NCBI GenBank assembly: GCA_030425705.1
Contig: JAUHZU010000008.1
Location: 62,001-126,000, forward strand
Reading direction: 5' to 3'
DNA from: Phycisphaerae bacterium
GTDB taxonomy: Bacteria; Planctomycetota; Phycisphaerae; Phycisphaerales; Phycisphaeraceae
Length of the DNA: 64,000 nucleotides
Shown piece after piece: positions 8,915-17,028 of this stretch. Numbering within the stretch: position 1 is the first letter of the stretch; every line of letters starts with the position of its first letter. The notes below the pieces were generated by a model, which was not told the origin of the DNA, made no database searches, and saw only the letters and a program-made list of their open reading frames with translations. A program made the position numbers and the translations under genes.

Positions 8915-10969
8915 CTATTCCGGCATGACTGTTGTGCGGCCGTATTCGATCGGCAGATCGGGCAGCGCGGCGAGGAAGTGTCGGCCGTAGGGCTTGGTCG
9001 CGATGCGCGGGTCGAGGACGACGACCCGGCCGCGGTCTCGCTTGCTGCGGATGAGCCGGCCGAAGCCCTGCTTGAACTTCAGGATCGCTTCGGGCAGGGA
9101 GTACTCGCCGAACGAGCTGCCGCCGCGCTGCCTGATCCGCTCGCAGCGGGCCTCGATCAGCGGGCGGTCGGGCACGGCGAACGGCAGGCGGGTCACCACG
9201 ACGCAGCGGAGCGCCTCGCCCTGCACGTCCACGCCCTGCCAGAAGCTGTCGGCCCCGAGCAGGACGCTGCGCGGGTTCTGTCGGAACATCGCGAGCAGCT
9301 CGCTGCGCGGTGTGCCGTCGCCCTGCAGGAGCATGGGCATGCCGCGCTGCGCGAGCGCCGGCCGGAGCCGATCCGCCAGGTCGCGGAGCATCGTATAGCT
9401 GGTGAACAGGACAAACGCTCCGCCATCCGTCTCGTCCAGGTGGTGCAGCAAGGTCTCCACGGCACGCGGCGCGAACTGCTGCGACGCGGGCTCGGGCAAG
9501 TGGTCGCAGACGTGCAGCTGCGCCTGCGCGGCGTAGTCGAACGGCGAGCCGAGCTGCAGTGTCGTCGGTTCATCGCAGCCCACCCGCTTGGTGAAGTGGC
9601 TGAACGGTCGGCTGCTGTCGGCGTCGATGTCCTGCAGCCGCTGGGTCGCGAGTGTCGCCGAGGTCATCACGACGGGAAGCGGTTCGTTGCGTGAGGTCAT
9701 CGCGCCGAACAGCCGTTCACGCAGCAGCCCGCCGACCTCGATCGGGCTGGCGCAGAGCTTGACCCGCTTGAACCGGCCGCGCTCGGACACCTCGATCCAG
9801 TAGACGCTGTCGTTCTGGGTCTGCTCGAGGAGTGTCTTGACGGTATCGCCCAGCGCGCCGGCCCGGTCCGCGTAGCCGCCGACCTCCATGCGGTCCTCGT
9901 CGCTTTCGAGGTCGTCCTGCACGCGCTTGAGCAGCAGCGACAGGTCGTGGAGCGTCGACGTGAGCGGGTTATCAACCGGCGCGGGGGCGCGCAGCCGGCC
10001 GTTGCGTGCGCCGTGGGCCTCGTGCCAGTGCAGCAGGTCGTCGAAGAACTGCTCGGCCGAGACACGGGCGTTCTCGACCGCTTGGACCGCGGTGTTGTAC
10101 AGGTCGGCGCGTAACTTCGGCTTGAGCGCCGGCAGGACGCCCCGGCCCTGACGCGCCTGGATCAGTCGGCTGAGCAGGTAGTGCGCCTGGTACTTGCTGG
10201 CGGAGAGGCCGAAGTGCTCGCTGGCAACGTCCTCGATGGTGTGGGCCTCGTCGAGCACCACTGCGTCGTATGGCGGGAGGATGCCGTAGCCCTGCGCCCG
10301 CAGCGCGAGGTCGGAGAAGAACAGCGCATGGTTCACGACCAGGACGTCGGCGTTCATCATCCGCCGCCGGGCGGACTGGTAGAAGCACTTGTCGAACGTC
10401 GGGCAGTGTTTGCCCAGGCAGTCCTCGCTGTCGCTCTGCACCTCGGACCAGACCGCCGGCGCGGCGAGCTGCGGCAGCGTCGCGAGCGAGCCGTCGTCGG
10501 TCTCCCGGGCCCACTGCGCGACCTGCTCGATCGCGGTGAACTCTTTCGAGTCGTTGAACAGGAGTGCCTGGCGTTCCCACGCCCGGTTCATCCGGCGGAG
10601 CGAGAGGTAGTTGCCCCGGCCCTTCACAAGGACGGCCGAGAACTCCGTGGGCGTCACCGCCTGGAGCAGCGGGATGTCCTTGTGGATGATCTGTTCCTGC
10701 AGCGCGATCGTGTGTGTCGAGACGACGACCCGGCGTTTCTGGTCCTTGTCTTCGCGGTAGCGCGCGATATGGTCGATCAGGGGCAGGAGATAGGCGAAGG
10801 ACTTGCCCACGCCCGTGCCTGCCTCGGCGACGAGCTTTCCGCCGGTGGTCAGGGCGTGGGCGACGGCCTCGACCATCTGGCGCTGCTGCGGCCGCTCCTC
10901 GTACCGCTCGCCGAGCCGGCGGGCGACGGGGCCTTCGGGCCCGAGGGTCTGGCTGTAGTCGATGGGCAT
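8915..10969 (-). CDS. dinG: DinG/Rad3-family ATP-dependent DNA helicase
   Basis: 684 residues. XPD/DinG-type superfamily 2 helicases unwind DNA 5' to 3' in repair. Walker A is EAGTGVGKS (49-57), the DEAH box is at 240-243, and the C-terminal helicase motif is FGRLIRSKRDRGRVVVLDPR. Three cysteines at 184, 189 and 195 (C-x4-C-x5-C) match three Fe-S ligands of E. coli DinG (Cys194, 199, 205). The first ligand, expected in KGRxNYLC, is Ser123 here (KGRGNYLSLRR), so the cluster has one protein ligand missing or replaced. It sits downstream of rplL but behind a strong terminator, so it is a separate transcription unit or read-through gene. Confidence 0.92.
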   Translation of the reverse strand: MPIDYSQTLGPEGPVARRLGERYEERPQQRQMVEAVAHALTTGGKLVAEAGTGVGKSFAYLLPLIDHIARYREDKDQKRRVVVSTHTIALQEQIIHKDIPLLQAVTPTEFSAVLVKGRGNYLSLRRMNRAWERQALLFNDSKEFTAIEQVAQWARETDDGSLATLPQLAAPAVWSEVQSDSEDCLGKHCPTFDKCFYQSARRRMMNADVLVVNHALFFSDLALRAQGYGILPPYDAVVLDEAHTIEDVASEHFGLSASKYQAHYLLSRLIQARQGRGVLPALKPKLRADLYNTAVQAVENARVSAEQFFDDLLHWHEAHGARNGRLRAPAPVDNPLTSTLHDLSLLLKRVQDDLESDEDRMEVGGYADRAGALGDTVKTLLEQTQNDSVYWIEVSERGRFKRVKLCASPIEVGGLLRERLFGAMTSRNEPLPVVMTSATLATQRLQDIDADSSRPFSHFTKRVGCDEPTTLQLGSPFDYAAQAQLHVCDHLPEPASQQFAPRAVETLLHHLDETDGGAFVLFTSYTMLRDLADRLRPALAQRGMPMLLQGDGTPRSELLAMFRQNPRSVLLGADSFWQGVDVQGEALRCVVVTRLPFAVPDRPLIEARCERIRQRGGSSFGEYSLPEAILKFKQGFGRLIRSKRDRGRVVVLDPRIATKPYGRHFLAALPDLPIEYGRTTVMPE

Positions 10970-10983
10970 GCGGGCATTCTAGG

Positions 10984-11013
10984 GAATAAACAACCCCCGC
11001 CTTGCGGCGGGGG
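10984..11013 (-). terminator. Terminator of the rplK-rplA-rplJ-rplL operon
   Basis: On the minus strand, an 8-bp stem CCCCCGCC / GGCGGGGG with a GCAA tetraloop, followed by TTGTTTATT. It lies 32 bp after the rplL stop and separates the ribosomal operon from dinG. Confidence 0.85.
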
Positions 11014-11045
11014 CTGCGTGTGAGTCGGGCGTTGTCGGCCGGGTG

Positions 11046-11459
11046 CTACTTGAGTTCGCACTCGCCGCCGACTTCCTTGATGGCTTCGGCGAGCTTCTCG
11101 GCCTCTTCCTTGGGCAGGCCTTCCTTGAGGGTGCTCGGGGCGCCGTCGACGAGTTCCTTGGCTTCCTTGAGCCCCAGGCCGGTGGCTTCGCGGACGGCCT
11201 TGATGACCTTGATCTTCTGGTCGCCGGCCGACTTGAGGACGACGTCGAACTCGGTCTTCTCTTCGGGGGCTTCGCCGTCGCCACCCGCGGCGGGGCCGGT
11301 CATCATCACTGCGCCGCCGGCGGCGGGCTCGATGCCGTACTCGGCCTTGAGGTAGTCGGCCAGGTCGACGGCGTCCTTCAGGGACAGGCCGACGATCGAC
11401 TCGGCGAGGCCTTTGATCTCGGCGGAGACTTCAACGGTTGCGGTAGCTTCTTCGGACAT
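11046..11459 (-). CDS. rplL: 50S ribosomal protein L7/L12
   Basis: 137 residues. It forms the multi-copy stalk that recruits translation GTPases, anchored on L10. The N-terminal dimerisation domain (about 1-40) is followed by an Ala/Gly-rich hinge ([19 protein letters not shown]). The C-terminal domain starts at [20 protein letters not shown], with the conserved [20 protein letters not shown]. It is slightly longer than the common 120-128 residues because of N-terminal residues and the hinge. It is the last gene of the operon. rpoB, which usually follows, is absent. Confidence 0.96.
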   Translation of the reverse strand: MSEEATATVEVSAEIKGLAESIVGLSLKDAVDLADYLKAEYGIEPAAGGAVMMTGPAAGGDGEAPEEKTEFDVVLKSAGDQKIKVIKAVREATGLGLKEAKELVDGAPSTLKEGLPKEEAEKLAEAIKEVGGECELK

Positions 11460-11566
11460 GGTTCAGATCCTTACGGTACAAGTCGCTTGCGAGAGGTCGG
11501 GACACAGCGTCCGTCTTTAACCCGGGGGCCAGTCGCGCGCGGGGGTTGTCTGGGTGAATGCGTTGG

Positions 11567-12118
11567 TTACGAGGCCTTGGCGATGGTCTCGCCGGCCTCG
11601 AGTTTTTCCTGGATGGTCTTGAGGATGCCGGCGATGTTGCTGGCCGGGCTCTTGATCGCGCCGACAAGGTTGCGCCCGGGCGAGAGGAGCATGGTGACGA
11701 CCTTGGCCTGCGCCTCTTCCTTGGTCGGGTATTCGGACAGCTTCTTGATCTCGTCGGCCCCGAACTGGATGCCGTCGAGGATCGCCCCGCGGAACTCGAG
11801 GTGCTCGAGCTTCTTGGCCCAGTCGAGCAGCTCACGGGCGACGTTGACGACGCTCGTGTCCTCGCTGACGGGGTAGACCATGGCCGAGGGGCCATCGATC
11901 ATCGCGTTGAGGCCTTCCAGGTCCGAGCCCTCGAAGGCCTTCTTGGCCAGCGAGTTCTTGACGACGGTGACCTTGATGGACTTGGTGGCGAGGGCGGCTC
12001 GGAAGGCGTTGTTGTCGTTGGCTTCAACGCCGCGGATATCGACGAGGACTGCGCCGGTGACGCCCTCGAAGCGGTCGGCGTAGGCCTTGGTGATCAGGTT
12101 CTTGATGGGCTTGCTCAT
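11567..12118 (-). CDS. rplJ: 50S ribosomal protein L10
   Basis: 183 residues. It binds 23S rRNA and carries the L7/L12 stalk. The N-terminus MSKPIKNLITKAYADRFEGV and VTVVKNSLAKKAFEG are the family signatures. The C-terminal helix (ILKTIQEKLEAGET) is where L12 dimers dock. A CAGGAG ribosome site precedes the ATG. It lies 63 bp downstream of rplA and 107 bp upstream of rplL. A GC-rich dyad in the rplA-rplJ gap could contribute to autoregulation, but I cannot show this. Confidence 0.96.
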   Translation of the reverse strand: MSKPIKNLITKAYADRFEGVTGAVLVDIRGVEANDNNAFRAALATKSIKVTVVKNSLAKKAFEGSDLEGLNAMIDGPSAMVYPVSEDTSVVNVARELLDWAKKLEHLEFRGAILDGIQFGADEIKKLSEYPTKEEAQAKVVTMLLSPGRNLVGAIKSPASNIAGILKTIQEKLEAGETIAKAS

Positions 12119-12181
12119 GCTGGCATGCTCCTGGTTGGCCCCGGAGGGGGGAAGCCGGCCGGGCCGGCGGGAGGGTTGGGG

Positions 12182-12868
12182 TTACACCGCGACCTGGACG
12201 CCGGGCGTCATGGTGGCGGACAGGGTGACACGCTTGACGTACACGCCCTTGGCGGACGCGGGCTTGAGCTTGATGATGTGGTCGATCATCGTCTGCGCGT
12301 TTTCCACGAGCTGGTTCGCGTCGAAGCTGTGCTTGCCGACGGGCGTATGGATGTTGCCACCCGAGTCGTTGCGGTACTCGACCTTGCCGGCCGCGAAGGC
12401 CTTGACGGCCTGAGCGACGTTGGCGTCGACCGTGCCGGCCTTGGGCGAAGGCATCAGCCCCTTGGGGCCGAGCTGCTTGCCCAGACGGGCCACGACCCGC
12501 ATCATGGCCGGCTCGGCGACCGCGACGTCGAAGTCCAGCCAGCCGTCGGCGATCTTCTTCACCAGGTCCTCGGAGCCGGCCTCGACGGCACCGGCCGCCT
12601 TCGCGTCGGCGACCTTGTCGTCGGACACAAACGCGACCACTCGCTTCGCCGCCCCGCCGATGCCGTGCGGCAGCGAGATCGAGCCACGCAGGGCCTGGTC
12701 GGCCTGACGCGGGTCGATCCCCAGGTGCATTGTGAGTTCAACGGTCTGGTCAAATTTCGCGGCCTTGAAGCCCTTGACCTTGGCGACCGCCTCTTCGAGT
12801 GTCAGCGCACTGTCGCTGACGCTCTTGGCGTCGGCGGCATAGCGCTTGCCCTTCTTCTTACCAGCCAT
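12182..12868 (-). CDS. rplA: 50S ribosomal protein L1
   Basis: 228 residues. The start at MAGKKKGKRYAADAK is supported by an AAAGGA ribosome site; an upstream extension of the frame is non-conserved. L1 forms the mobile stalk at the E site and often autoregulates its operon. Signatures are FDQTVELTMHLGIDPRQADQ, GKQLGPKGLMPSPKAGTV and the C-terminal KGVYVKRVTLSATMTPGVQV. It is the second gene of the rplK-rplA-rplJ-rplL operon. Confidence 0.96.
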   Translation of the reverse strand: MAGKKKGKRYAADAKSVSDSALTLEEAVAKVKGFKAAKFDQTVELTMHLGIDPRQADQALRGSISLPHGIGGAAKRVVAFVSDDKVADAKAAGAVEAGSEDLVKKIADGWLDFDVAVAEPAMMRVVARLGKQLGPKGLMPSPKAGTVDANVAQAVKAFAAGKVEYRNDSGGNIHTPVGKHSFDANQLVENAQTMIDHIIKLKPASAKGVYVKRVTLSATMTPGVQVAV

Positions 12869-12980
12869 CAGGATTCCTTTCGAGTGACCCGCCGATGGGC
12901 GGGGGCGTCTCCCACGATTCTCGGGGCTCGTGGTAGGCCCCTGCGATGCCGGCAAACACCGGCACCGGTTGTGTCACGTC

Positions 12981-13409
12981 TTAGTCGACAACCTCGACAC
13001 CCATCGACCGGGCCGTGCCGGCGATGATGCGCATGTTGGCCTCTTCGCTGTGGCCGTTAAGCTCGCCGCCCTTCTCCTGCACGATCGCGCGGAGTTGGTC
13101 CTGGGTGATCTTGCCGACCTTGTTGGTGTGCGGCACGCCCGAGCCCTTGTCGATGCCGGCGGCGTCCTTGATCATGACCGCGGCGGGCGGGCTCTTGATC
13201 TCGAACTCGAACGAGCGGTCCTTGTAGACCGTGATCACACAGCCGACGGGCTTGCCCTTGAGGTGGGCGGTGGCGGCGTTGAACTGGGTGATGAACTGGC
13301 CGGGGTTGACGCCGTTCGCGCCCAGGGCCGGGCCGATGGGCGGGGCCGGGGTGGCGGTGCCGCCGGGGGCCTGGATCTTGAAGACCGTGGAGATTTCTTT
13401 CTTGGCCAT
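12981..13409 (-). CDS. rplK: 50S ribosomal protein L11
   Basis: 142 residues, starting MAKKEISTVFKIQAPGGTAT. The frame extends upstream without conservation. L11 binds the GTPase centre of 23S rRNA together with the L10 stalk. The conserved APPIGPALGANGVN proline-rich N-terminal block and KVGKITQDQLRAIVQEKGGE are present. It is first in its operon. nusG and secE, which normally precede it, are not here: a promoter and then tRNA-Phe lie upstream. Confidence 0.96.
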   Translation of the reverse strand: MAKKEISTVFKIQAPGGTATPAPPIGPALGANGVNPGQFITQFNAATAHLKGKPVGCVITVYKDRSFEFEIKSPPAAVMIKDAAGIDKGSGVPHTNKVGKITQDQLRAIVQEKGGELNGHSEEANMRIIAGTARSMGVEVVD

Positions 13410-13498
13410 CGGGGTCGGTCCTTCGGGTCGCCTTGCCGGGTTCGGCAGGGAGCACGGGTGCTGGGGTGTGGGTCGTCGCTCTGCGGAGCGAGCCGAGT

Positions 13499-13527
13499 AG
13501 TATAACCAAGCCGTCGCCGGGTGCCAA
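13499..13527 (-). promoter_or_regulatory. Promoter of the rplK operon
   Basis: On the minus strand, TTGGCA (13527-13522), a 17-nt spacer, TATACT (13504-13499). It is a strong sigma-70-like promoter, placing the transcription start about 80 nt before rplK, and explains how the L11 operon is expressed without secE-nusG. Confidence 0.75.
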
Positions 13528-13549
13528 GCCCGGACCGCCGGCACGACAA

Positions 13550-13575
13550 CCGCCCGCCGGGGGGCCGACGGGCGG
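13550..13575 (-). terminator. Hairpin downstream of tRNA-Phe
   Basis: On the minus strand, CCGCCCG / CGGGCGG with a 12-nt loop, followed by TTGTCGTG. It is placed right after the tRNA 3' end, before the rplK promoter. It could terminate or help process the tRNA transcript; the T-tract is poor. Confidence 0.4.
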
Positions 13576-13580
13576 TGCGA

Positions 13581-13653
13581 TGGCCAGACCCGGACTTGAA
13601 CCGGGGACACCGGCATTTTCAATGCCGTGCTCTACCAACTGAGCTACCTGGCC
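13581..13653 (-). tRNA. tRNA-Phe (GAA)
   Basis: 73 nt. The 5' acceptor strand GGCCAGG pairs with TCTGGCC (one G-T pair), with discriminator A. The D-arm region AGCTCAGTTGGTAGAGC is canonical. The anticodon stem-loop is CGGCA-TTGAAAA-TGCCG with anticodon GAA. The T-arm GGTTCAAGTCC is canonical. CCA is not encoded. It is upstream of the rplK promoter and divergent from aat. Confidence 0.95.
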
Positions 13654-13741
13654 GGGTTGGTATGCCCGCCGGCTTGCGGCGGAGTGGGGTAAGCGTACCG
13701 TGTCCGCGTCGACTGTCAAACCCCCCACAAGCCGCACCCCC

Positions 13742-14410
13742 ATGCCCCCATCCCCCGGCGAACACGACCCCACACGCTCTGGCGCCGACGGGTTCGACCT
13801 CTCGCCACCCGCCGACCTGCTCGTACAGGCGTACCTCGCGGGCTGTTTCCCGATGGCCGAGCCGGGCACCGGCGAGGTGCTCTGGTACAGCCCCGACCCC
13901 CGCGCGATCCAGCCCTTTGCCGATGGCGACCCGCTCGGGTCGTTCCACATCCGCGGGTCGCTCGCCAAACGTGTGCGGAAAGGTGGATTCCGGATCACGA
14001 TCGACCAGGCCTTCTCTGCGGTCATCGCGGCGTGTGCGGAGCCGCGGGCCCACGAGGCCGACACGTGGATCAGCCCGGGCCTGATGCGCTCTTACCAAGC
14101 GCTCCACGACCACGGCGTCGCGCACAGTGTCGAGGCCTGGCACGACAATGACTTGGTCGGCGGGGTCTACGGCGTCGCGCTGGGCGGAGCATTCTTCGGT
14201 GAGTCGATGTTCTCCCGCGTGCCCTACGGCTCGCAGGTCTGCCTGGTCCATCTCGTCCACCACCTGCGGGACCGCGGCTACTCGCTGTTCGACGTGCAGT
14301 TCGTCAACCCACACCTCGATCAGTTCGGCGTTGTGGAGGTCCGCCGCGACCACTACCTGCGGCTGCTGGCAGATGCCACCGCCCTGCCGGTGTCCTGGTC
14401 GGGTGCATAG
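13742..14410 (+). CDS. aat: Leucyl/phenylalanyl-tRNA--protein transferase
   Basis: 222 residues from the ATG at 13742; an in-frame GTG at 13700 would add 14 residues. The enzyme attaches Leu or Phe from aminoacyl-tRNA to proteins with N-terminal Arg or Lys, marking them for ClpS/ClpAP in the N-degron pathway. Signatures are LLVQAYLAGCFPMAEPGTGE, LWYSPDPRAIQPF, the central DTWISPGLMRSYQALHDHGV, and GGVYGVALGGAFFGESMFS. It starts beside and divergent from a tRNA-Phe gene, whose charged product is one of its substrates; this is probably coincidence. Confidence 0.93.
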   Translation: MPPSPGEHDPTRSGADGFDLSPPADLLVQAYLAGCFPMAEPGTGEVLWYSPDPRAIQPFADGDPLGSFHIRGSLAKRVRKGGFRITIDQAFSAVIAACAEPRAHEADTWISPGLMRSYQALHDHGVAHSVEAWHDNDLVGGVYGVALGGAFFGESMFSRVPYGSQVCLVHLVHHLRDRGYSLFDVQFVNPHLDQFGVVEVRRDHYLRLLADATALPVSWSGA

Positions 14411-14411
14411 A

Positions 14412-14437
14412 CAGCCCCCGCCACACGGCGGGGGCTG
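14412..14437. terminator. Hairpin between convergent aat and LysM genes
   Basis: 11-bp perfect stem CAGCCCCCGCC / GGCGGGGGCTG with an ACAC loop, directly after the aat stop. There is no T-run on either side. The right arm plus flank (GGCGGGGGCTGCGTG) is identical to the hairpin flank at 11006-11020. Confidence 0.6.
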
Positions 14438-14469
14438 CGTGATCTAAGTTCGATGCGTCGACGCCTGCG

Positions 14470-14850
14470 TTACGGCAGGACGATCTCCGCGCCGACCCGC
14501 ATCTTGGCCGGGTCCAGCGAGGGGTTGGCCTGGGCGATATCGACCCAGCGCTGGCCGTCGCCGTAGACGCGGGTGGCGATGGCCCAGAGGGTGTCGCCTT
14601 CCTGGATGCGGTAGGTCCGTGCAGCGGGGGCGACCGAGGGCACACCGGCCGCGGCACCGCCGGGGGCGGCGGGGTCGTAGGCGCTGGGGGCCTGGGCACC
14701 GGCCGGGTCGATCGCGACCGGGTCCATCGGGGTGTAGGCGCTTTCGTACGCGGCGGGGCCGGGCACCTGCGACACCGGCTCGGGGTCTTCCTGACAGCCG
14801 GCGACGGCGACAACGGCGAGAAGCGAGATAGCGATCCGTGCTTGTCTCAT
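14470..14850 (-). CDS. LysM-domain lipoprotein
   Basis: 126 residues. The signal sequence MRQARIAISLLAVVAVAGC ends in a lipobox (VAGC), so it should be lipid-anchored. A Pro/Ala-rich linker (about 20-78) leads to a single C-terminal LysM domain (RTYRIQEGDTLWAIATRVYG then WVDIAQANPSLDPAKMRVG, ending IVLP). LysM binds N-acetylglucosamine-containing glycans such as peptidoglycan. It is probably a wall-anchoring protein; there is no catalytic domain. It is convergent with aat. Confidence 0.88.
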   Translation of the reverse strand: MRQARIAISLLAVVAVAGCQEDPEPVSQVPGPAAYESAYTPMDPVAIDPAGAQAPSAYDPAAPGGAAAGVPSVAPAARTYRIQEGDTLWAIATRVYGDGQRWVDIAQANPSLDPAKMRVGAEIVLP

Positions 14851-14997
14851 AGCGGGGCTCCGAAACAGGGGGAATAGGGTCGTTCAACGCGCATTATGCG
14901 CGAATCCCAGCCGCCTGTCTCGGCGGATCGCTTCAAATCCGGCTTTTTATTCAGACGTTGGCTGCAGCCGAATCGCCGGCGAGAAGCACCCGCCGAC

Positions 14998-17019
14998 TCA
15001 TACCAGCTTCTGGCCGGGCAGCAGCGGCGGCATCGGGCAGTCCAGCGCATCCGCGACCGCCCGCATCAGTTCGCCCTCGGCCACGGTCACCTCGCCGTCC
15101 GCGGCGATCACCGCGGCGCAGCCGTGCAGCAGCATCTTCTTCTCGCGCGGGCTGAGCTTTGCCAGTTCATCAAACCCGCGATCGACGACGCTGAGCTTGC
15201 ACCGGTCGCGCGGCACCAGGCCAACCCCGTCCAGCCCCAGCCGGTCGGCCCCCAGGGCGTAGGCCCGCTCGACCTCGCGATCACCCGACTGGCCGACCCG
15301 TGCCAAGGTCGAAAGCAGCACCGCGCAGTGCTCGGCCACGGGCTTGAGCGCGTAGTAGTGAACCTTCGGGTCGCGCGGCCGAAACAGGTGCGCTTCCAAG
15401 TGCCGGGTCAGCAGACGCCGGAGCGTCCACTCGAACAGGTCCACCCGGCCGTCGGCCTCGATCAGCAGATCGACCTGCTTGCGGAACCCCGCGTACTGCT
15501 CGCGCGACATCTTCTGCAGCGCGGGCAACGCCAGGTCCAACAGCGACAGCCGGGCCTCGCGCGGCAGCTCATTCAGGTGCGGGAGCAGCGTGCGCACCAG
15601 CGCCGCGACGGCGGGCTCGGCCTGGGCGTCCAACTGCGTCATCTGCATGTCGCGGACCTGAGCGGCGCGATCGATCAGGATCAGGTACGCTACCGCCTGG
15701 GCCCCGTTGGGGTGACGTGCCGCCTCGCGCAGCGCGCCGGGGATGCGGGCGATGAGCTGGCGGGCGTAGTCAATATGTGCATCGTCGAGCTGGCCGACAC
15801 TGTCGAGCGCCGAGCCCTTCGGCGACGTCGATGCGGCGTCGGCGATGACCGCGCCGGTGACGACCGTGCCGAGCATCCCGCCGGGCATGCCGGGGATCGC
15901 TTGGCCGCCGGGGACGAGGTCGGGCGCAGCGGGCTTCGACTTGCCTTGCGGTGCGCCGCGTTTGGCGGTTTTGCTCTCGCGGGGCTCGGGCAGCGTGCCG
16001 TCCCAGGACGGGTCGATCCGCTTGATGCGTTCGGGCAGCGGCGGGTGGGTCGCCATCGCGCCGCCCAGCCAGCTGCTGACCGCGGAGCCGAAGAACATGT
16101 GCGCCGCTTCTTCCGCGTGCGGGTTCTCGACCCGGGAGCCGCGGGAGAACCCGGCCAGCCGCTTCAGAGCGCCGCCGATCCCCTCGGGGTTGCGGGTGTA
16201 CTGCACGGCCGAGGCGTCGGCGAGGTACTCGCGCTGCCGGGACACCGCGGCCTTGATGAGCTTGCCGAAGAACACGCCGACAAACCCGAGGATGATCATC
16301 AGCAGGCCAAAGAGCCCGATCGCGAGCATCGCCTTGGCGTCTTTCTTCCGCCCGCCGCCGGAGTAGAACGCGACCCGCAGCGCGATCCGGCCGAGGATGC
16401 CCAGCACCAGGATGCCGAAGACCAGCCCCATCAGGCGGATGTTCAGCCGCATGTCGCCGTTGAGGATGTGGCTGAACTCGTGGGCGATGACGCCCTGCAG
16501 CTCGTCGCGCGAGAGCTGTTCCACCGCGCCGCGTGTCACACCGATGACCGCATCATCGGGCCGGTACCCCGCGGCGAACGCGTTGATTCCCCGCTCGTGG
16601 TCCAGCAGATAGACCGGCGGCACGGGGATGCCCGAGGCGATCGCCATCTCCTCGACGACGTTCAGCAGCTTGCGTTCGTCCGGGTCGCGGGTGTCGGGGC
16701 TGACGGGCGTGCCCCCCAGCGAACGGGCGACCGACCCGCCGCCGCCGCCCTTGAGCGCGGCGATCTTGTAGAACGAGCTGCACGACACCAGCACCAGCGT
16801 GCCCACCGTTACCAGCAGGAACAGCTCGATGTTCCAGAACGGGATGCCCGCGTCGCCCGCCTGCGGGTCGTTCCCGCTGTTGGCGAGCAGGTAGAACGCC
16901 CCCGCCACGACCGGGTAGGTGACCAACACGATCCCCACCACCGCCGCGATGAGCAGGAAGACCAGCCGGCCGGACTTTTTCCGGGCGATGTCTTGTTGTT
17001 CGAAGAAGTCGGAAGCCAT
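14998..17019 (-). CDS. M48-family membrane metallopeptidase (HtpX-like) with C-terminal TerB-like region
   Basis: 673 residues. Two N-terminal membrane segments (about 18-45 and 65-85) precede the peptidase. The zinc motif HEFSH is at 180-184, and a third ligand is Glu264 in SRQREYLADASA. Two more membrane segments lie at about 195-215 and 230-258. HtpX-like proteases degrade misfolded membrane proteins. The protein is more than twice the usual length: after residue 330 come a linker and a large helical region ending in two DGxV-containing stretches (EADGRVDLFEWTLRRLL and AADGEVTVAEGELMRAVADA), which resemble a TerB-like helical domain. It lies 9 bp after lemA in the same operon. Confidence 0.88.
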   Translation of the reverse strand: MASDFFEQQDIARKKSGRLVFLLIAAVVGIVLVTYPVVAGAFYLLANSGNDPQAGDAGIPFWNIELFLLVTVGTLVLVSCSSFYKIAALKGGGGGSVARSLGGTPVSPDTRDPDERKLLNVVEEMAIASGIPVPPVYLLDHERGINAFAAGYRPDDAVIGVTRGAVEQLSRDELQGVIAHEFSHILNGDMRLNIRLMGLVFGILVLGILGRIALRVAFYSGGGRKKDAKAMLAIGLFGLLMIILGFVGVFFGKLIKAAVSRQREYLADASAVQYTRNPEGIGGALKRLAGFSRGSRVENPHAEEAAHMFFGSAVSSWLGGAMATHPPLPERIKRIDPSWDGTLPEPRESKTAKRGAPQGKSKPAAPDLVPGGQAIPGMPGGMLGTVVTGAVIADAASTSPKGSALDSVGQLDDAHIDYARQLIARIPGALREAARHPNGAQAVAYLILIDRAAQVRDMQMTQLDAQAEPAVAALVRTLLPHLNELPREARLSLLDLALPALQKMSREQYAGFRKQVDLLIEADGRVDLFEWTLRRLLTRHLEAHLFRPRDPKVHYYALKPVAEHCAVLLSTLARVGQSGDREVERAYALGADRLGLDGVGLVPRDRCKLSVVDRGFDELAKLSPREKKMLLHGCAAVIAADGEVTVAEGELMRAVADALDCPMPPLLPGQKLV

Positions 17020-17028
17020 GACAGATGC

